A DNA stretch of 64,000 nucleotides, from positions 1,819,348 through 1,883,347 of the forward strand of contig CAWICV010000001.1 of NCBI GenBank assembly GCA_963834705.1, written 5' to 3'. The stretch's first letter is position 1; each line of letters begins with the position of its first letter. Under the pieces are notes generated by a model. That model ran no database searches and had not been told where the DNA came from. It saw only the letters and a program-made list of their open reading frames with translations. The position numbers were made by a program, and so were the translations under genes. Positions 15,725 to 24,949 of this stretch are shown here, piece after piece. This stretch comes from RYN-230 sp963834705 (GTDB lineage Bacteria > Actinomycetota > Actinomycetes > Streptosporangiales > Streptosporangiaceae).

Positions 15725-17583
15725 ACCTGCACGCCGTCCGCGGTGTAGGCGGGCCGGAAGCCGGTCGCCCGCAGGTAACTGAGCACCGCGGGCAGCGGGC
15801 TGCGGCTGGCCGGCCACCGCCAGACCAGCACCCAGCCGATGTCCATCCGGTGGGCGTCGGCCCGGGCCGCGGCCAGTTCGGCCGGGGTGCTGCGCTGCTG
15901 CCGCTGGGTGGCCACCAGCCGGGCATAGAACGGGTGGCGGCTCATCCCGGTGATGGTCGGCAGCGGCACCCGGGAGATGTAGCCGGCCGACCGCGGGTGG
16001 CCGTCCGCGGTGGCCAGCACCTGCGCGTCGGGGTCGAACCCGCCGCCGTAGATGTACGTGCCGCCGCGGATGCCGAACGGCACGTCGAGCACAATCGAGC
16101 CGGAGTGGTCGGCGGCGATCCGGCCGTCCACGGCGGGCAGCGCGGTTGGCATGGTCCCGATGAACGAGTTGCCGGACCAGCCCGCCTCCAGCACGCCGAG
16201 CGCGAGCACGGCCAGGATGGCCGGGGCGGCGTGGTACCGCAGCCAGTCCACCGCCCCGCCGGCCAGCAGCGCGGCGGGCAGGATGCCGAGCATCATCATC
16301 CGGTCCGGCTCGCGGAACCCGGACAGGCCGGGCACCTTGGCGAACCAGGTGAACGGCATCACCGCGGACACCCGCCAGCTGCCCACCAGTTGCGGCACTG
16401 GAATCAGCAGGTGCGGTCCGACCCGCAGCACCGGGCCGAGCGCCAGTGCCGCACAAGCCAGCCAGCACAACGCGAGCAGCCGCGCACTCACCCGGCGCCA
16501 CAGCAGGGCCGTCCCGGCCACGGCGAGCACGCTGAGCAGCAGGCCGAACGTGGGGACGCCGTCGCCCAGCGGTCCGTGGAAGATGAACCCGAGGTGGCCC
16601 AGGCCGAAATAGGCGATCCGCGGCGAGGGCGCGAACATGTCCGGCAGCGACCCGGAGTAACCCCGGTACGAGGCCTGCAGGCTGCCTGGCGGTGAGGTCA
16701 TGCCGCCGGACCGGGCCTGTTGCACGATGGCGATCAACTGCGGGCTGGCCAGTACCAGCGCCACCGCCGCGGCCAGCCCGGCCGCACGCAGCTTGGCCAG
16801 CGTGCCCGGCCCGCTCCCCTCTCCCCCGCCCTGCCGCCGGGCCAGCCAGGGAATCAGCGCGAGTACGGCCACGATGATGACCAGGACGGCGATCTCTTCG
16901 TCGGCCAGCACGGCCGCGCCCAGCACCACGCCGAGGATGACCGCCTGGCGCCAACCCGGGCGGCGGGTCAGCCGGACCGCGGCCTCCAGGGCGAGCGGGA
17001 TGAACAGCCCGCCGAGCGCCAGGTTGAGGTGGTACCAGGACCGCCAGGCGAGCATCGAGGACAGGCCGAAGAACGCGCCCGCGGCGATCGCGCCGGGCTG
17101 CGAGCGCAGCCACAGCCGGGCCACCCGGTAGGTGGCGTAGCAGAGCAGCCCGGGCAGCGCGATGGACAGCAGGTTGTACGACACGCTCGGGCCGAAGATC
17201 AGGGTGACCGGCGCCAGCAGCACGCCGGGCAGCGGCAGCAGCGCGTGCAGGCCAAGCTGCGCGCCGACCGGGGCGGCGATGGCCGAGGTGGCCCACGGGT
17301 TGCCCAGGTGCACGAGCTGGTGGGCCATCCACCAGAAGTCCCACACGTAGGAGCCTGCGTCCCGGGTCGCGGGCAGCTTCCCGGCCAGGTAGGTGGCTCG
17401 CGGCCAGCTCACCGCGATCCCGGCGGCCAGGTAGCCGCCCAGCACGGCCAGGTGCACGAAGACTGGCCGCCGCAGCCAGTGGCCCGGCGCAGCCGCCGTG
17501 ACCACCGGGCGGCGCGCGGCTACCGCTGACAGCTGCACGGTCAGGTCTACAGGCGTCCCTCGCGGACGGCCTGCTCGATCCAT
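15706..17583 (-). CDS. Polytopic membrane protein, distantly related GT-C-like family
   Basis: A 625-residue protein with about ten hydrophobic segments. After the first membrane segment the external loop reads RDAGSYVWDFWWMAHQL, again with Asp residues where GT-C enzymes keep the catalytic acid. A soluble C-terminal domain contains LDVPFGIRGGTYIYGG. It shares the general layout of the two plus-strand paralogues but little sequence. ATG 17583 has GAGG seven bases upstream and lies 37 bp inside the end of the epimerase gene, so the two are coupled. It is the last gene of the leftward sugar operon. Confidence 0.68.
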   Translation of the reverse strand: MDRAGRPRGTPVDLTVQLSAVAARRPVVTAAAPGHWLRRPVFVHLAVLGGYLAAGIAVSWPRATYLAGKLPATRDAGSYVWDFWWMAHQLVHLGNPWATSAIAAPVGAQLGLHALLPLPGVLLAPVTLIFGPSVSYNLLSIALPGLLCYATYRVARLWLRSQPGAIAAGAFFGLSSMLAWRSWYHLNLALGGLFIPLALEAAVRLTRRPGWRQAVILGVVLGAAVLADEEIAVLVIIVAVLALIPWLARRQGGGEGSGPGTLAKLRAAGLAAAVALVLASPQLIAIVQQARSGGMTSPPGSLQASYRGYSGSLPDMFAPSPRIAYFGLGHLGFIFHGPLGDGVPTFGLLLSVLAVAGTALLWRRVSARLLALCWLACAALALGPVLRVGPHLLIPVPQLVGSWRVSAVMPFTWFAKVPGLSGFREPDRMMMLGILPAALLAGGAVDWLRYHAAPAILAVLALGVLEAGWSGNSFIGTMPTALPAVDGRIAADHSGSIVLDVPFGIRGGTYIYGGGFDPDAQVLATADGHPRSAGYISRVPLPTITGMSRHPFYARLVATQRQQRSTPAELAAARADAHRMDIGWVLVWRWPASRSPLPAVLSYLRATGFRPAYTADGVQVYRAAR

Positions 17584-18572
17584 GGGATGACCTCGTCCAG
17601 CATCTGGTCGAGGGTGGTGGTGGCTTCGTAGCCGAGCACCGTCCTGGCCTTGGCCACGTCGGGCACGCGCTTCTGCACGTCGTGCTCGTACGGGTCGTCG
17701 GAGGTCAGCCGGAGCGGCACGTCCGCACCCTTGACCTTACGCCAGATCAGCCCGGCCAGCTCGGCCACCGTGGTCGATTCCGCGGTGGACAGGTTGAAGT
17801 CCTCGTTCACCGCGGCCGGGTGTTCCAGCGTGGCCACGATGCCGCGGGCCAGGTCGCCGCCGTAGGTATAGTGCCGGACCTGGTTGCCCTGGCCGAGGAT
17901 GTGCAGCGGGTCCTGGCCCTTGAGCACCTTCTGCACCAGGTCGGGCACCACGTGGGACATGGCCAGCCGGACGTTGCCGGACAGCACCTCGACCTGCCCG
18001 AGCGCCCGGCCCTCGCCGACGCCGACGCAGTTGAACGGGCGGACGATGGTGTACGGCAGCTGGTACTGGTCCCAGGCCGCCCGCGCGTAGTACTCCACGG
18101 CCAGCTTCTGGAAGCCGTAGGAGGACAGCGGCGGGGGGATCTTCCGCTCGTCACCCTCGGCCGACGGCCAGTGGTCCGTGCTCTCGTAGACCATGGACGA
18201 GCTGACGTAGGTCATCTTCTTGAGCGTGCCCGCCCGGTGTGCGGCCAGCGCGGCGTCACAGCTGGCCGCCATGATGCGCTCGTTCGTGGCCAGCAGGTCG
18301 TAGGCATAGGCGTGGAAGTAGGAGATCCCGCCGATCATCGCCGCCCCGGCGATGAAGTGATCGCAGCCGTCCAGCAGCTCGGTGACCAGGCCGACGTCCC
18401 GGGCGTCGCCCTCGACGAAGCGGTAGCTGGGATGGTCGTCGTAGCTGTGCTTCACCGGCCCGTACTTGGAGAAGTTGTCCAGGCCGACCACGGTGTGGCC
18501 GCGGTCGAGCAACTGCGCCGTGACGTACCCGCCGATGAAGCCAGCCGAGCCAGTGACCAGAACCTTAACCAC
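17547..18572 (-). CDS. NAD-dependent epimerase/dehydratase (extended SDR)
   Basis: A 341-residue extended SDR: TGSAGFIGGYV gives the GxxGxxG fold near residues 7-17, GLDNFSKYG binds the cofactor ribose, DARDV is the second-strand end, YVSSSMVYE carries the catalytic Ser region and YGFQK gives Tyr-x3-Lys near residue 152. It is a cytosolic nucleotide-sugar modifying enzyme of the UDP-glucose 4-epimerase/dehydratase type; the exact reaction cannot be read from sequence. It lies in an operon with a nucleotide-sugar dehydrogenase and a GT2, suggesting it works on a UDP-uronic acid or related sugar. Confidence 0.88.
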   Translation of the reverse strand: MVKVLVTGSAGFIGGYVTAQLLDRGHTVVGLDNFSKYGPVKHSYDDHPSYRFVEGDARDVGLVTELLDGCDHFIAGAAMIGGISYFHAYAYDLLATNERIMAASCDAALAAHRAGTLKKMTYVSSSMVYESTDHWPSAEGDERKIPPPLSSYGFQKLAVEYYARAAWDQYQLPYTIVRPFNCVGVGEGRALGQVEVLSGNVRLAMSHVVPDLVQKVLKGQDPLHILGQGNQVRHYTYGGDLARGIVATLEHPAAVNEDFNLSTAESTTVAELAGLIWRKVKGADVPLRLTSDDPYEHDVQKRVPDVAKARTVLGYEATTTLDQMLDEVIPWIEQAVREGRL

Positions 18573-18624
18573 GAACCGCTCTCCTCTGTGCCGGTGTTTT
18601 CGGGGAGTTCAGCTTTCCGGGAGT

Positions 18625-19371
18625 TCAGTCTTCCGTAGCCGGCCCGCTACGCGCTGCCAGGCTGGCCAGGCTCAGCTTCGGTCCGAACGCGAACCGGTAC
18701 CAATGCAGGTATGCGGGCAGCCAATGGACCACATCGAAACGGGATTCGCCGAGCGAGCGGTCCAGCCAGATGGTCGGGATCTCGGCCACCGGCAGCCCCA
18801 GCCGGGCGGCCTTGACGGTCAGCTCCAGGCCGATCTCGAAGCCGGACCGGGAGTCGATGCCGACCTGCCGGACGAAGTCGGTGGAGTAGGCCTTGAAGCT
18901 GTTGGTCGCGTCCCGGGTGCCCACCCGGGCCAGCGTGTGCAGTGACTTGCCCGCGGTGCGGGACAGCGTCCGCTTCAGCCGCGGCCCGCCCACCTGCTGC
19001 CCGCCGGGCATGTACCGGGAGGCGGCCGCCACCACGACTCCGCGTTCCACCAGCCGGGCCAGCTCGTCGATCTGCATCGGGTCGTCGCTGCCGTCGGCCA
19101 TGGTGACCACGGTCACCGGGGACTGCGCCTCGTCGAAGCCGTACCGGATCGCGTTGGCCGGGCCGCGCCCGTACACGTTCAGCAGGCCGCGCACCCGGGA
19201 GTCGGCCAGGCTGGCCTTCTCGATGTACGGCACGGTGATGTCCTCGGCCATGTCGTAGACGACCAGCACTTCGCACGGCAGGGTCACCGCCCGCAGGATC
19301 CGGTCCAGGCACGGCATGATCGCCTCGCCCTCGTTGTAGACCGGGATGACCACGCTCACGTCGGGTTTCAT
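18625..19371 (-). CDS. Family 2 glycosyltransferase
   Basis: A 248-residue GT-A enzyme: DVSVVIPVYNEGEAI at the start, GRGPANAIRYGFDEA near 72-86, and MADGSDDP in the place of the DxD metal site near 94-101. The end has TIWLDRSLGESRF. It resembles polyprenyl-phosphate sugar transferases rather than processive synthases because no membrane segments are present. The ATG at 19371 follows GGGAGCC-type sequence. It lies 13 bases after the dehydrogenase gene, so both are surely co-transcribed. Confidence 0.86.
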   Translation of the reverse strand: MKPDVSVVIPVYNEGEAIMPCLDRILRAVTLPCEVLVVYDMAEDITVPYIEKASLADSRVRGLLNVYGRGPANAIRYGFDEAQSPVTVVTMADGSDDPMQIDELARLVERGVVVAAASRYMPGGQQVGGPRLKRTLSRTAGKSLHTLARVGTRDATNSFKAYSTDFVRQVGIDSRSGFEIGLELTVKAARLGLPVAEIPTIWLDRSLGESRFDVVHWLPAYLHWYRFAFGPKLSLASLAARSGPATED

Positions 19372-19384
19372 GACTGGGCTCCGC

Positions 19385-20599
19385 TCATATCCGGGTTCCC
19401 CTCCCGGTGATCCCCCATAGGTCGGCCACCGGCTTATCGGTGGCCAGATCGCGGTACTCCGGATGGGGCGCCGCGATGACCAGCAGGTCCGCCCGCCGCA
19501 GGACCTCGTCCAGCGGGGTGAACCGTTCGTCGGCGATGTACGGGTCGGTGCACAGCGTCTCGTTCGCCTTGAGCAGCAGGATCTTCCGCAGTTTGTAGGA
19601 CAGGCTCTCCCGCGGGTCGTCGCTGCCCGCCTTGAACGCCATGCCCAGCACGCCGACGGTCAGCGACGGCAGGTCGAACCGCTCCTCCAGCCGGGACACC
19701 ACGTACAGCGGCAGGCCCTCGTTGATCAGCATCGCCGAGTGCCCCAGCACGAACTTGTTCTGGTTGAACGCGGCCAGCTGCATGGTGTCTTTCAGCAGGC
19801 AGGGCCCGGCGGCAAAACCGGCCCCAGGCATATCCGCCGCCCGTGGATAGTCCTGCCGGATCGCCCGGCGAATCCGCTCGAAGTCCAGGCCGTAGTCGTT
19901 GGACATCATCCAGAACTGATTCGCGGTGGCGAATTTGATATATCGCCACGTGTTGGTAAACAACTTTGCCAGCTCTGCCTCTTCTGGCTCGAGCCGGATG
20001 ATCTCGTCGGTAAGGGTTCGGAAAAACTTCTCTGCCCGGTCGCCGGCCCGCGCCGTGCGTGCCCCGACGATCTGCGGCAGGTCGAACAGCTCGGTCATGG
20101 CGTGTCCCTCGGCGATCCGCTCCGGGCAGAACGCCACGTCAACCTGCAGTCCGCGCTTGGCCAGCATCCGTTCGGTCAGCGCGGTCACGGTGGGGTGCAC
20201 CGTGCTGCGCAGGATCACCAGCTGGCCGTCCACCAGGTGCTCGGCACACCGGCCCAGCGCGCCGGGCACCGCACCCAGATCCGGGTTGAGGTGCTCGTCC
20301 ACCGGGGTGCCGACGACGACTATCAGCACCTCAGCCGTGCCAACCACGGCCGGGTCGGCGGTGGCTTGCAGGCCGCCGTCCGCGACCGCGGCCCGCAGCG
20401 GCTCATCCGCCCCATCCTCGGCGAACGGCATCCGGCCCTCGTTGACCGTTGCCACAGCCCCGGCGTTCAGGTCATACAGCCGGACGGACAGCCCACGCGA
20501 CGCGAGCGCTATCCCGAACGGCAGGCCGACCCGGCCGCAGCCACCGATGATCACCACGTCGGCAGGGAACACAGGGGTTCCCGCTTGCTCAGCAACCAT
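19385..20599 (-). CDS. Nucleotide-sugar dehydrogenase (UDP-glucose/GDP-mannose dehydrogenase family)
   Basis: A 404-residue enzyme with all three domains. The N-terminal NAD domain starts DVVIIGGCGRVGLPFG, the central helical domain carries EEAELAKLFTNTWRYIKFATANQF, and the catalytic cysteine sits in GAGFAAGPCLLKDT near residue 265. The C-terminal sugar-nucleotide domain has GMAFKAGSDDPRES. It oxidises an NDP-hexose (UDP-glucose, UDP-ManNAc or similar) to the uronic acid with two NAD. The ATG at 20599 is chosen because GAGG precedes it; an in-frame start 14 codons upstream lacks a good site. First gene of a four-gene leftward operon. Confidence 0.9.
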   Translation of the reverse strand: MVAEQAGTPVFPADVVIIGGCGRVGLPFGIALASRGLSVRLYDLNAGAVATVNEGRMPFAEDGADEPLRAAVADGGLQATADPAVVGTAEVLIVVVGTPVDEHLNPDLGAVPGALGRCAEHLVDGQLVILRSTVHPTVTALTERMLAKRGLQVDVAFCPERIAEGHAMTELFDLPQIVGARTARAGDRAEKFFRTLTDEIIRLEPEEAELAKLFTNTWRYIKFATANQFWMMSNDYGLDFERIRRAIRQDYPRAADMPGAGFAAGPCLLKDTMQLAAFNQNKFVLGHSAMLINEGLPLYVVSRLEERFDLPSLTVGVLGMAFKAGSDDPRESLSYKLRKILLLKANETLCTDPYIADERFTPLDEVLRRADLLVIAAPHPEYRDLATDKPVADLWGITGRGTRI

Positions 20600-21220
20600 G
20601 TTTCCTCGCTCAGGACCAGCGGACGGCGGTGGTGATCCCACCGCCGCACTTCCTGCAACCCCCGAAGCCCCCAGGCAGCAGGCCTGGTGTCCGATAACAT
20701 CCCGGAGGACGCACCCCGTATCCGACGCTGGCTACGGGCGGAGCAAATGGCGGCAGCACCCGGTTTCCGGTTACGGCAAGATACCGCACACGGGGCAGCA
20801 CAGCATAATTGCTAGACTATTACGCAATCACAATACCTGATTTGGGTAAATCCCGCGCAAAGGGGACTTGCGCCAGGCCTGCCTGGCTAGCTAGCCGGCC
20901 GCCTGGGCCGGCAGCGTAACACCGGAGTGCGCCCGTGTGTAGGTTCTCATCCTTCTTATCACCGGGTACGCCGCTGACCTGGGACGCCCGGCCGGTTTCT
21001 CAATGGTTTGTCCGCGGCGTTTCTCACCGGTCTGTCATTTTCCTCGGTGAGGGACGCGGCGAGCGCGCCTGGTCCTGATGATGATCACCATGGCGATGCC
21101 ATCGGTGTCACGCAAGGTGATGGTAGCGCCGCTGGTCTCGGGTCGGCGAGCCTGCTGAAGGCTTCCCTGGCTGGCCGGGCGGCGGGCTGAACTTTGCCCG
21201 GGCCTGATCGTTGAGCCGGT
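20600..21220. other. Intergenic region, promoter-bearing, no clear gene
   Basis: No gene is recognised in this 620-bp gap. The part 20795-20860 is the most AT-rich stretch nearby and contains a promoter-like pair facing the sugar operon. A 12-bp perfect palindrome GGCTAGCTAGCC lies near 20884-20895. The stretch 21050-21190 is open on the minus strand but resembles nothing I know. Confidence 0.5.
20805..20833 (-). promoter_or_regulatory. Candidate promoter of the sugar operon
   Basis: Read leftward, TTGTGA (20828-20833) and AATTAT (20805-20810) are separated by 17 bases in an AT-rich island about 200 bp upstream of the dehydrogenase start. The spacing suits a housekeeping-type sigma factor. 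Assigned by eye. Confidence 0.3.
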
Positions 21221-21482
21221 GTGGCCAGTTGGCGTGGCCTGGCCGTGGCGCTGGCCGCCCTGACAGCCGCGGCGGGGCTGACGGCGGGCTGCTCGCACGG
21301 CGCGGGCCCAGCCGCGCGGCCTCCGGCGCCGGCCGCGGCGGGGCGCCCGGCCGCGGGCACGGCGGCGATGGAGGAATATCTGGCCGGGGTGGCGTCGGCG
21401 GGCCGGTTTTCCGGCACGGTGCTGGTGGCCCGGGACGGGCGGGTGCTGCTGAATGCCGGGTACGGGCTGGCCGGCCGGGGTC
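21221..21482 (+). pseudogene. N-terminal fragment of a serine-hydrolase (beta-lactamase family) lipoprotein
   Basis: The GTG at 21221 begins a lipoprotein signal, with hydrophobic core LAVALAALTAAAGL and lipobox LTAGC, then a Pro/Ala linker and the start of a class C-like serine hydrolase, MEEYLAGVASAGRFSGTVLVARDGRVLLNAGYGLA. Family similarity stops here, before the catalytic Ser-x-x-Lys. The DNA then runs directly into the body of an MFS transporter in another frame. The fragment cannot be active and marks a deletion junction near 21470-21485. Confidence 0.72.
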
Positions 21483-22574
21483 GCGGTGGTGGCCAGCGCG
21501 GCCACCGCGCCGCTGCTGGCCGGCTCGGTGCTCGGCGCCTCCTATGCCGACCGGCACGACCGGCGGCGGCTGATGATCGCCGCTGACCTGGTCCGCCTGG
21601 CCCTGCTGCTCGGGCTGGCCGGCGCGCTGGTGCACGGTGTCCCGCTGTGGGCGCTGGCGGGTTTCGCGCTGGCCGAGGGCTCGGCCGCGGCGGTGTTCAC
21701 CCCGGCGCGGCTGGCCCTGGTTCCGGCGATCGTGCCCAGCGGGCGGCTGCTGCAGGCTAACGGGATCCTGCAGGCCTGCTTCATGGCCAGCTTCGGGCTC
21801 GGCCCGCTGCTGCTGGGCCCGCTGCTGGCGGTCACCGCTATGCCCGGCGTGGTCGCCATCGATGCGGCGAGTTTCGCCATCTCCGCCGCTGCCCTGACCG
21901 GGATTCGGCCGGTCAGGGCAGCGGCCACCAGGGCCGACCCGGGGATGCGAGCGGACTTGGCCGCGGGCTGGCGGGCGTTCCGCGCCGCCCCGGATGTGCC
22001 GCTGGTGCTTGTCACGTTCACCGCCGCGCTGGTGGCAGCCAGCGGTTTCCTGTCCGTGGGGCTGCCATCGTGGGTGGCGCGGGCGCACGGCGGGCCGGGG
22101 ACCCTGGGTCTGCTGCAGGGCACCGCCGGCGCCGCCGAGCTGGCCGGGGCGGTCGTGCTGAGCAGGCTGCGGCTGCGCCGCCTGGCCGCCGGCTCGGTCG
22201 CCGCCTGGGGCGTGCTGGGCGTCTTCCGGCTGTTCCTGGGCGCGACCAGGCGCCTGGCCGCGGGGCTGCCGCTGATGGCCGGCACCGGGCTGGCCTCCGC
22301 CGCCACCGACATTCCCCTCATCGCGCTGCTGCAGGCCCGCATCCCCGAACAGCACCTCGGCAAGGCGATGGCCCTGTGGTACACCGGCATCGCCACCGCC
22401 ACCACCATCAGCCCGCCGCTGGCCGCGCTCGCCATCCACGCCTGGGGGCTGACCGCCAGCTTCGCCCTCTCCGGTGCGGCACTGGCGGCACTCAGCGGCC
22501 TGGCCCTGCTCCGGCTCACCCGCCACCCGGCCGCACCCCCACCTCCAGCCAAGAAGGCGATCTGTGATGTCTGA
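21453..22574 (+). pseudogene. MFS transporter, N-terminally truncated
   Basis: From about 21480 the frame encodes an MFS_3-type exporter, VVASAATAPLLAGSVLGASYADRHDRRRLMIAADLVR, then the remaining membrane helices to 22574. The usual opening, with the first helix and FALSTVGDW-type motif, is missing. The loop motif here reads ADRHDRRR, the cytoplasmic loop 2-3 signature, so roughly helices 1 and part of 2 are lost. An ATG at 21453 lies in DNA that belongs to the hydrolase fragment, so any product would have a foreign leader. The stop overlaps the start of the following FMN-reductase remnant by eight bases. Confidence 0.7.
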
Positions 22575-23133
22575 CGTCCTGACCCTGGTCGGCAGCCTGC
22601 GCGCCCGCTCCCTCAACCGGGCCCTGGCCGCCGCCGCACCCGCCCTGCACCTGGCCGGCCTGGGCGGCATCCCGGTATTCAGCGAAGACCTCGAAACAGG
22701 CGGGCTCCCAGGCTCGTGCGCGCCCTCGCCGGCGCCATCCTGGCCGCCGACGGGCTGCTGATCGTCACCCCGGGATGCAACTTCAGCATTCCCGGCGGGC
22801 TGAAGAACGCCCTCGACTGACTGTCCCGCGACCCCCGCGAACCACTGCGCGGCCGCCCCGCCGCCTTCGCCGGCGCCACCCTGGCACCGGCGGCACCCAC
22901 CAGGCCCAGGCCGAGCTCCGGCACGTCCTGCACGGCCTCGGCGCCCACCTACTGCCGCTCCCACGCTGGAAATCGCCCAAGGCAGCGCCAAGTTCGACGC
23001 CACCGGCCAGCTCACCGACCCCGCCGCCCGCACCCAGCTCGACAGCTACCTCACCGCACTCGCCCCCTGGCTGAGCCGTGACCGGCGCGAAGCACGCCAG
23101 CCGCCGTCCCTGGCCGAACTGGCCCGCATTTAG
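22567..23133 (+). pseudogene. NADPH-dependent FMN reductase, decayed copy
   Basis: Comparison with the intact gene at 28722-29276 shows the damage. The start MSDVLTLVGSLRARSLNRALA and IPVFSEDLE are intact. A one-base deletion follows GGLPG (about 22712). The flavin motif EYNFS has become GCNFS. A TGA replaces TGG after NALD (22818-22820). Two further one-base deletions occur near 22882 and 22966. The last stretch reads AARTQLDSYLTALAPWLSRD and ends at TAG 23131-23133. Three frameshifts and a nonsense codon make a real pseudogene far more likely than read error. Confidence 0.85.
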
Positions 23134-23333
23134 CAAACCGCTCATGCCCTGCCGACGGCGGCCAGCCACCCGGCACAGGGGTGTGAGACATCCCACAGTA
23201 CCGGTGCAGGCCGAACGACGGCGGCTGCCCGGCCGTAGCAATGACAAAGCCGCACAGCCGGGGCCCGGCGCCCGAACACCGGGCCTTGGCACCGCCCACT
23301 GCGCCAGACCACAGCTCAACTCGATAAGGGAGC

Positions 23334-23504
23334 ATGATGCGCGCTCACTTGTTCGCCGCCCCGGCGGCCGTGGCCGCCTTGCTGGCGGTCCATCCTGGAA
23401 CCGCCCTGGCCGCGCCAGGCACCGGCCCGCCTGGCGCCAGCCACAGCGGCTGGACCGTGCTCAAGGCCCAGAAGTTCGCGCTCGCCGAACAGCACGCCGC
23501 CTGA
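23334..23504 (+). CDS. Short secreted peptide or truncated exported protein
   Basis: A 56-residue reading frame with AAGGGAG just upstream of ATG 23334. It starts with a signal-peptide-like segment, RAHLFAAPAAVAALLAVHPGTALAAPG, with a cleavage site of the ALA-A type near residue 26. About 30 residues of mature peptide follow, ending ALAEQHAA. No family is recognised. In this neighbourhood it may be the front of a longer exported protein cut by a stop. The MFS gene starts nine bases later. Confidence 0.45.
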   Translation: MMRAHLFAAPAAVAALLAVHPGTALAAPGTGPPGASHSGWTVLKAQKFALAEQHAA

Positions 23505-23513
23505 ACCATCCCG

Positions 23514-24872
23514 ATGCTGAAGCGCGAGCCCGAGCCTGCACATGACTCACTGCGCCGTTCCGACGTGGTTACCGGGCTGGGTGCCGCGCTGCGGCATCGG
23601 GACTTCGCCCTGCTGTGGTGCGGCCAGGCGGTCTCGGTGACCGGGGACGGCATCTTCACGGTGGCGCTTGTCCTAGCGGCGCTGCGGGCCGATGACCGGC
23701 CCTCGGCACTGTCGGTGGTGCTCGCCGCGCGGTTGGTTCCTACCGTGGTGCTGGTGCTGGCCGGCGGGATGGTCGTGGACCGGATTCCCCGGCGGCGTGC
23801 CATGCTCGTCTCCGATGTGGTCCGGGGCGCCGCCGTGGCCGGGGCCGCGGTCCTGATCGCCGGGCACGCCGGGGGCTTGGGTGCGCTGGTGGTCATGGCG
23901 GCGATCTTCGGAGTCGCGGACGCGTTCTTTCTTCCGGCGTTCACCGCCGTGCTGCCCGAGTTGCTGCCTGGCGAGCTGCTCGTGCAGGGCAACTCCCTGG
24001 TCTCTGCCAGCCAGCTGTTCGCCCAGCAGCTCATCGGCCCGGCGCTGGGTGGGATCGTGGTCGCTGCCGCCGGGGTGGCCTGGTCATTTGGGATCGACGC
24101 AGCGAGCTTCGCGGTCAGCGCCGCCTGCCTTGCCGCGATGCGGCCAGCCACCCGGCCGATGGGGCGGGGGCGCTCGGCCTGGAGCGATGTTCGCGAAGGG
24201 CTGCGCTATTGCCGGTCTCAGCGGTGGCTATGGGTCACCATCCTGGGCGCTGGCCTGGCCAACTTCGCCATCTTCTCACCGCTCGGGGTACTTATCCCCC
24301 TGCTCGTGCGCCATGTCCTGCACCAAGGCGCGCTCACCCTCGGCCTGATCCTGGCCGGTGGCGGGGCCGGCGGGGCCGCCGTCTCGCTCGCGGTAGCGCG
24401 CCGCGGGCTGCCCAGCCGGCCGGTTACCCGCATGTGGGCAGGCTGGGGCGCCTCCGGGCTCGCCGCCGCCACCCTCGGCCTGACATCCAATGCCTGGGCG
24501 CTGGCTTCGCTGGCTGCCGTCACCTTCGGGCTCATGGCCTACGGCAACTGCCTGTGGGAGTCGCTCCTGCAGCAGCGCGTCCCCGCCCGCCTGCTCGGCC
24601 GGGCCGCGTCGGTCAACTGGCTGGCATCGTTCAGCCTCAGCCCACTGGGAATCGTCACCTCCGGCGCGGTCGCCGCGCTCCTGGGCACCCGCAGCACCCT
24701 CCTGGCCGGCGGCGGCCTTGCCGCCGGCACCGCCGCTATCTGCCTGCTGATGCCGGGGATACGCGCAACCAGCCAAGGGCGACCTGCGTTTCCGCGCCGG
24801 CCGTTCCTGGCGCCTGCCTGCGGGAACAACACAGACCCGAAGGCAGCCCCAGCCCCAGCGCCGCGCCGCTAA
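23514..24872 (+). CDS. MFS efflux transporter
   Basis: A 452-residue MFS_3-type exporter of normal length with about 12 hydrophobic segments. The front LRHRDFALLWCGQAVSVTGDGIFTVALVLAALR and the loop VVDRIPRRRAMLVSDVVRG are typical of macrolide/siderophore exporters of this group. PELLPGELLVQGNSLVSASQ is the conserved segment before helix 5. A Pro/Arg-rich cytoplasmic tail follows. It is intact, unlike the related gene at 21453. The start at ATG 23514 is close behind the short secreted frame. The substrate is unknown; drugs or small hydrophobic compounds are likely for the family. Confidence 0.85.
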   Translation: MLKREPEPAHDSLRRSDVVTGLGAALRHRDFALLWCGQAVSVTGDGIFTVALVLAALRADDRPSALSVVLAARLVPTVVLVLAGGMVVDRIPRRRAMLVSDVVRGAAVAGAAVLIAGHAGGLGALVVMAAIFGVADAFFLPAFTAVLPELLPGELLVQGNSLVSASQLFAQQLIGPALGGIVVAAAGVAWSFGIDAASFAVSAACLAAMRPATRPMGRGRSAWSDVREGLRYCRSQRWLWVTILGAGLANFAIFSPLGVLIPLLVRHVLHQGALTLGLILAGGGAGGAAVSLAVARRGLPSRPVTRMWAGWGASGLAAATLGLTSNAWALASLAAVTFGLMAYGNCLWESLLQQRVPARLLGRAASVNWLASFSLSPLGIVTSGAVAALLGTRSTLLAGGGLAAGTAAICLLMPGIRATSQGRPAFPRRPFLAPACGNNTDPKAAPAPAPRR

Positions 24873-24949
24873 TCCCGCACCGGGCCAGGACGCACAGGCA
24901 TGCCATGCCACGCTGGCAGATCCGACAGCTACCTCACCAGGAGAACCAA

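Noticed and set aside
21035..21190. Minus-strand frame containing ITLRDTDGIAMVIIIRTRRAR
   Set aside because: It has a short hydrophobic stretch but no start signal or known family; could be a relic but cannot be supported.
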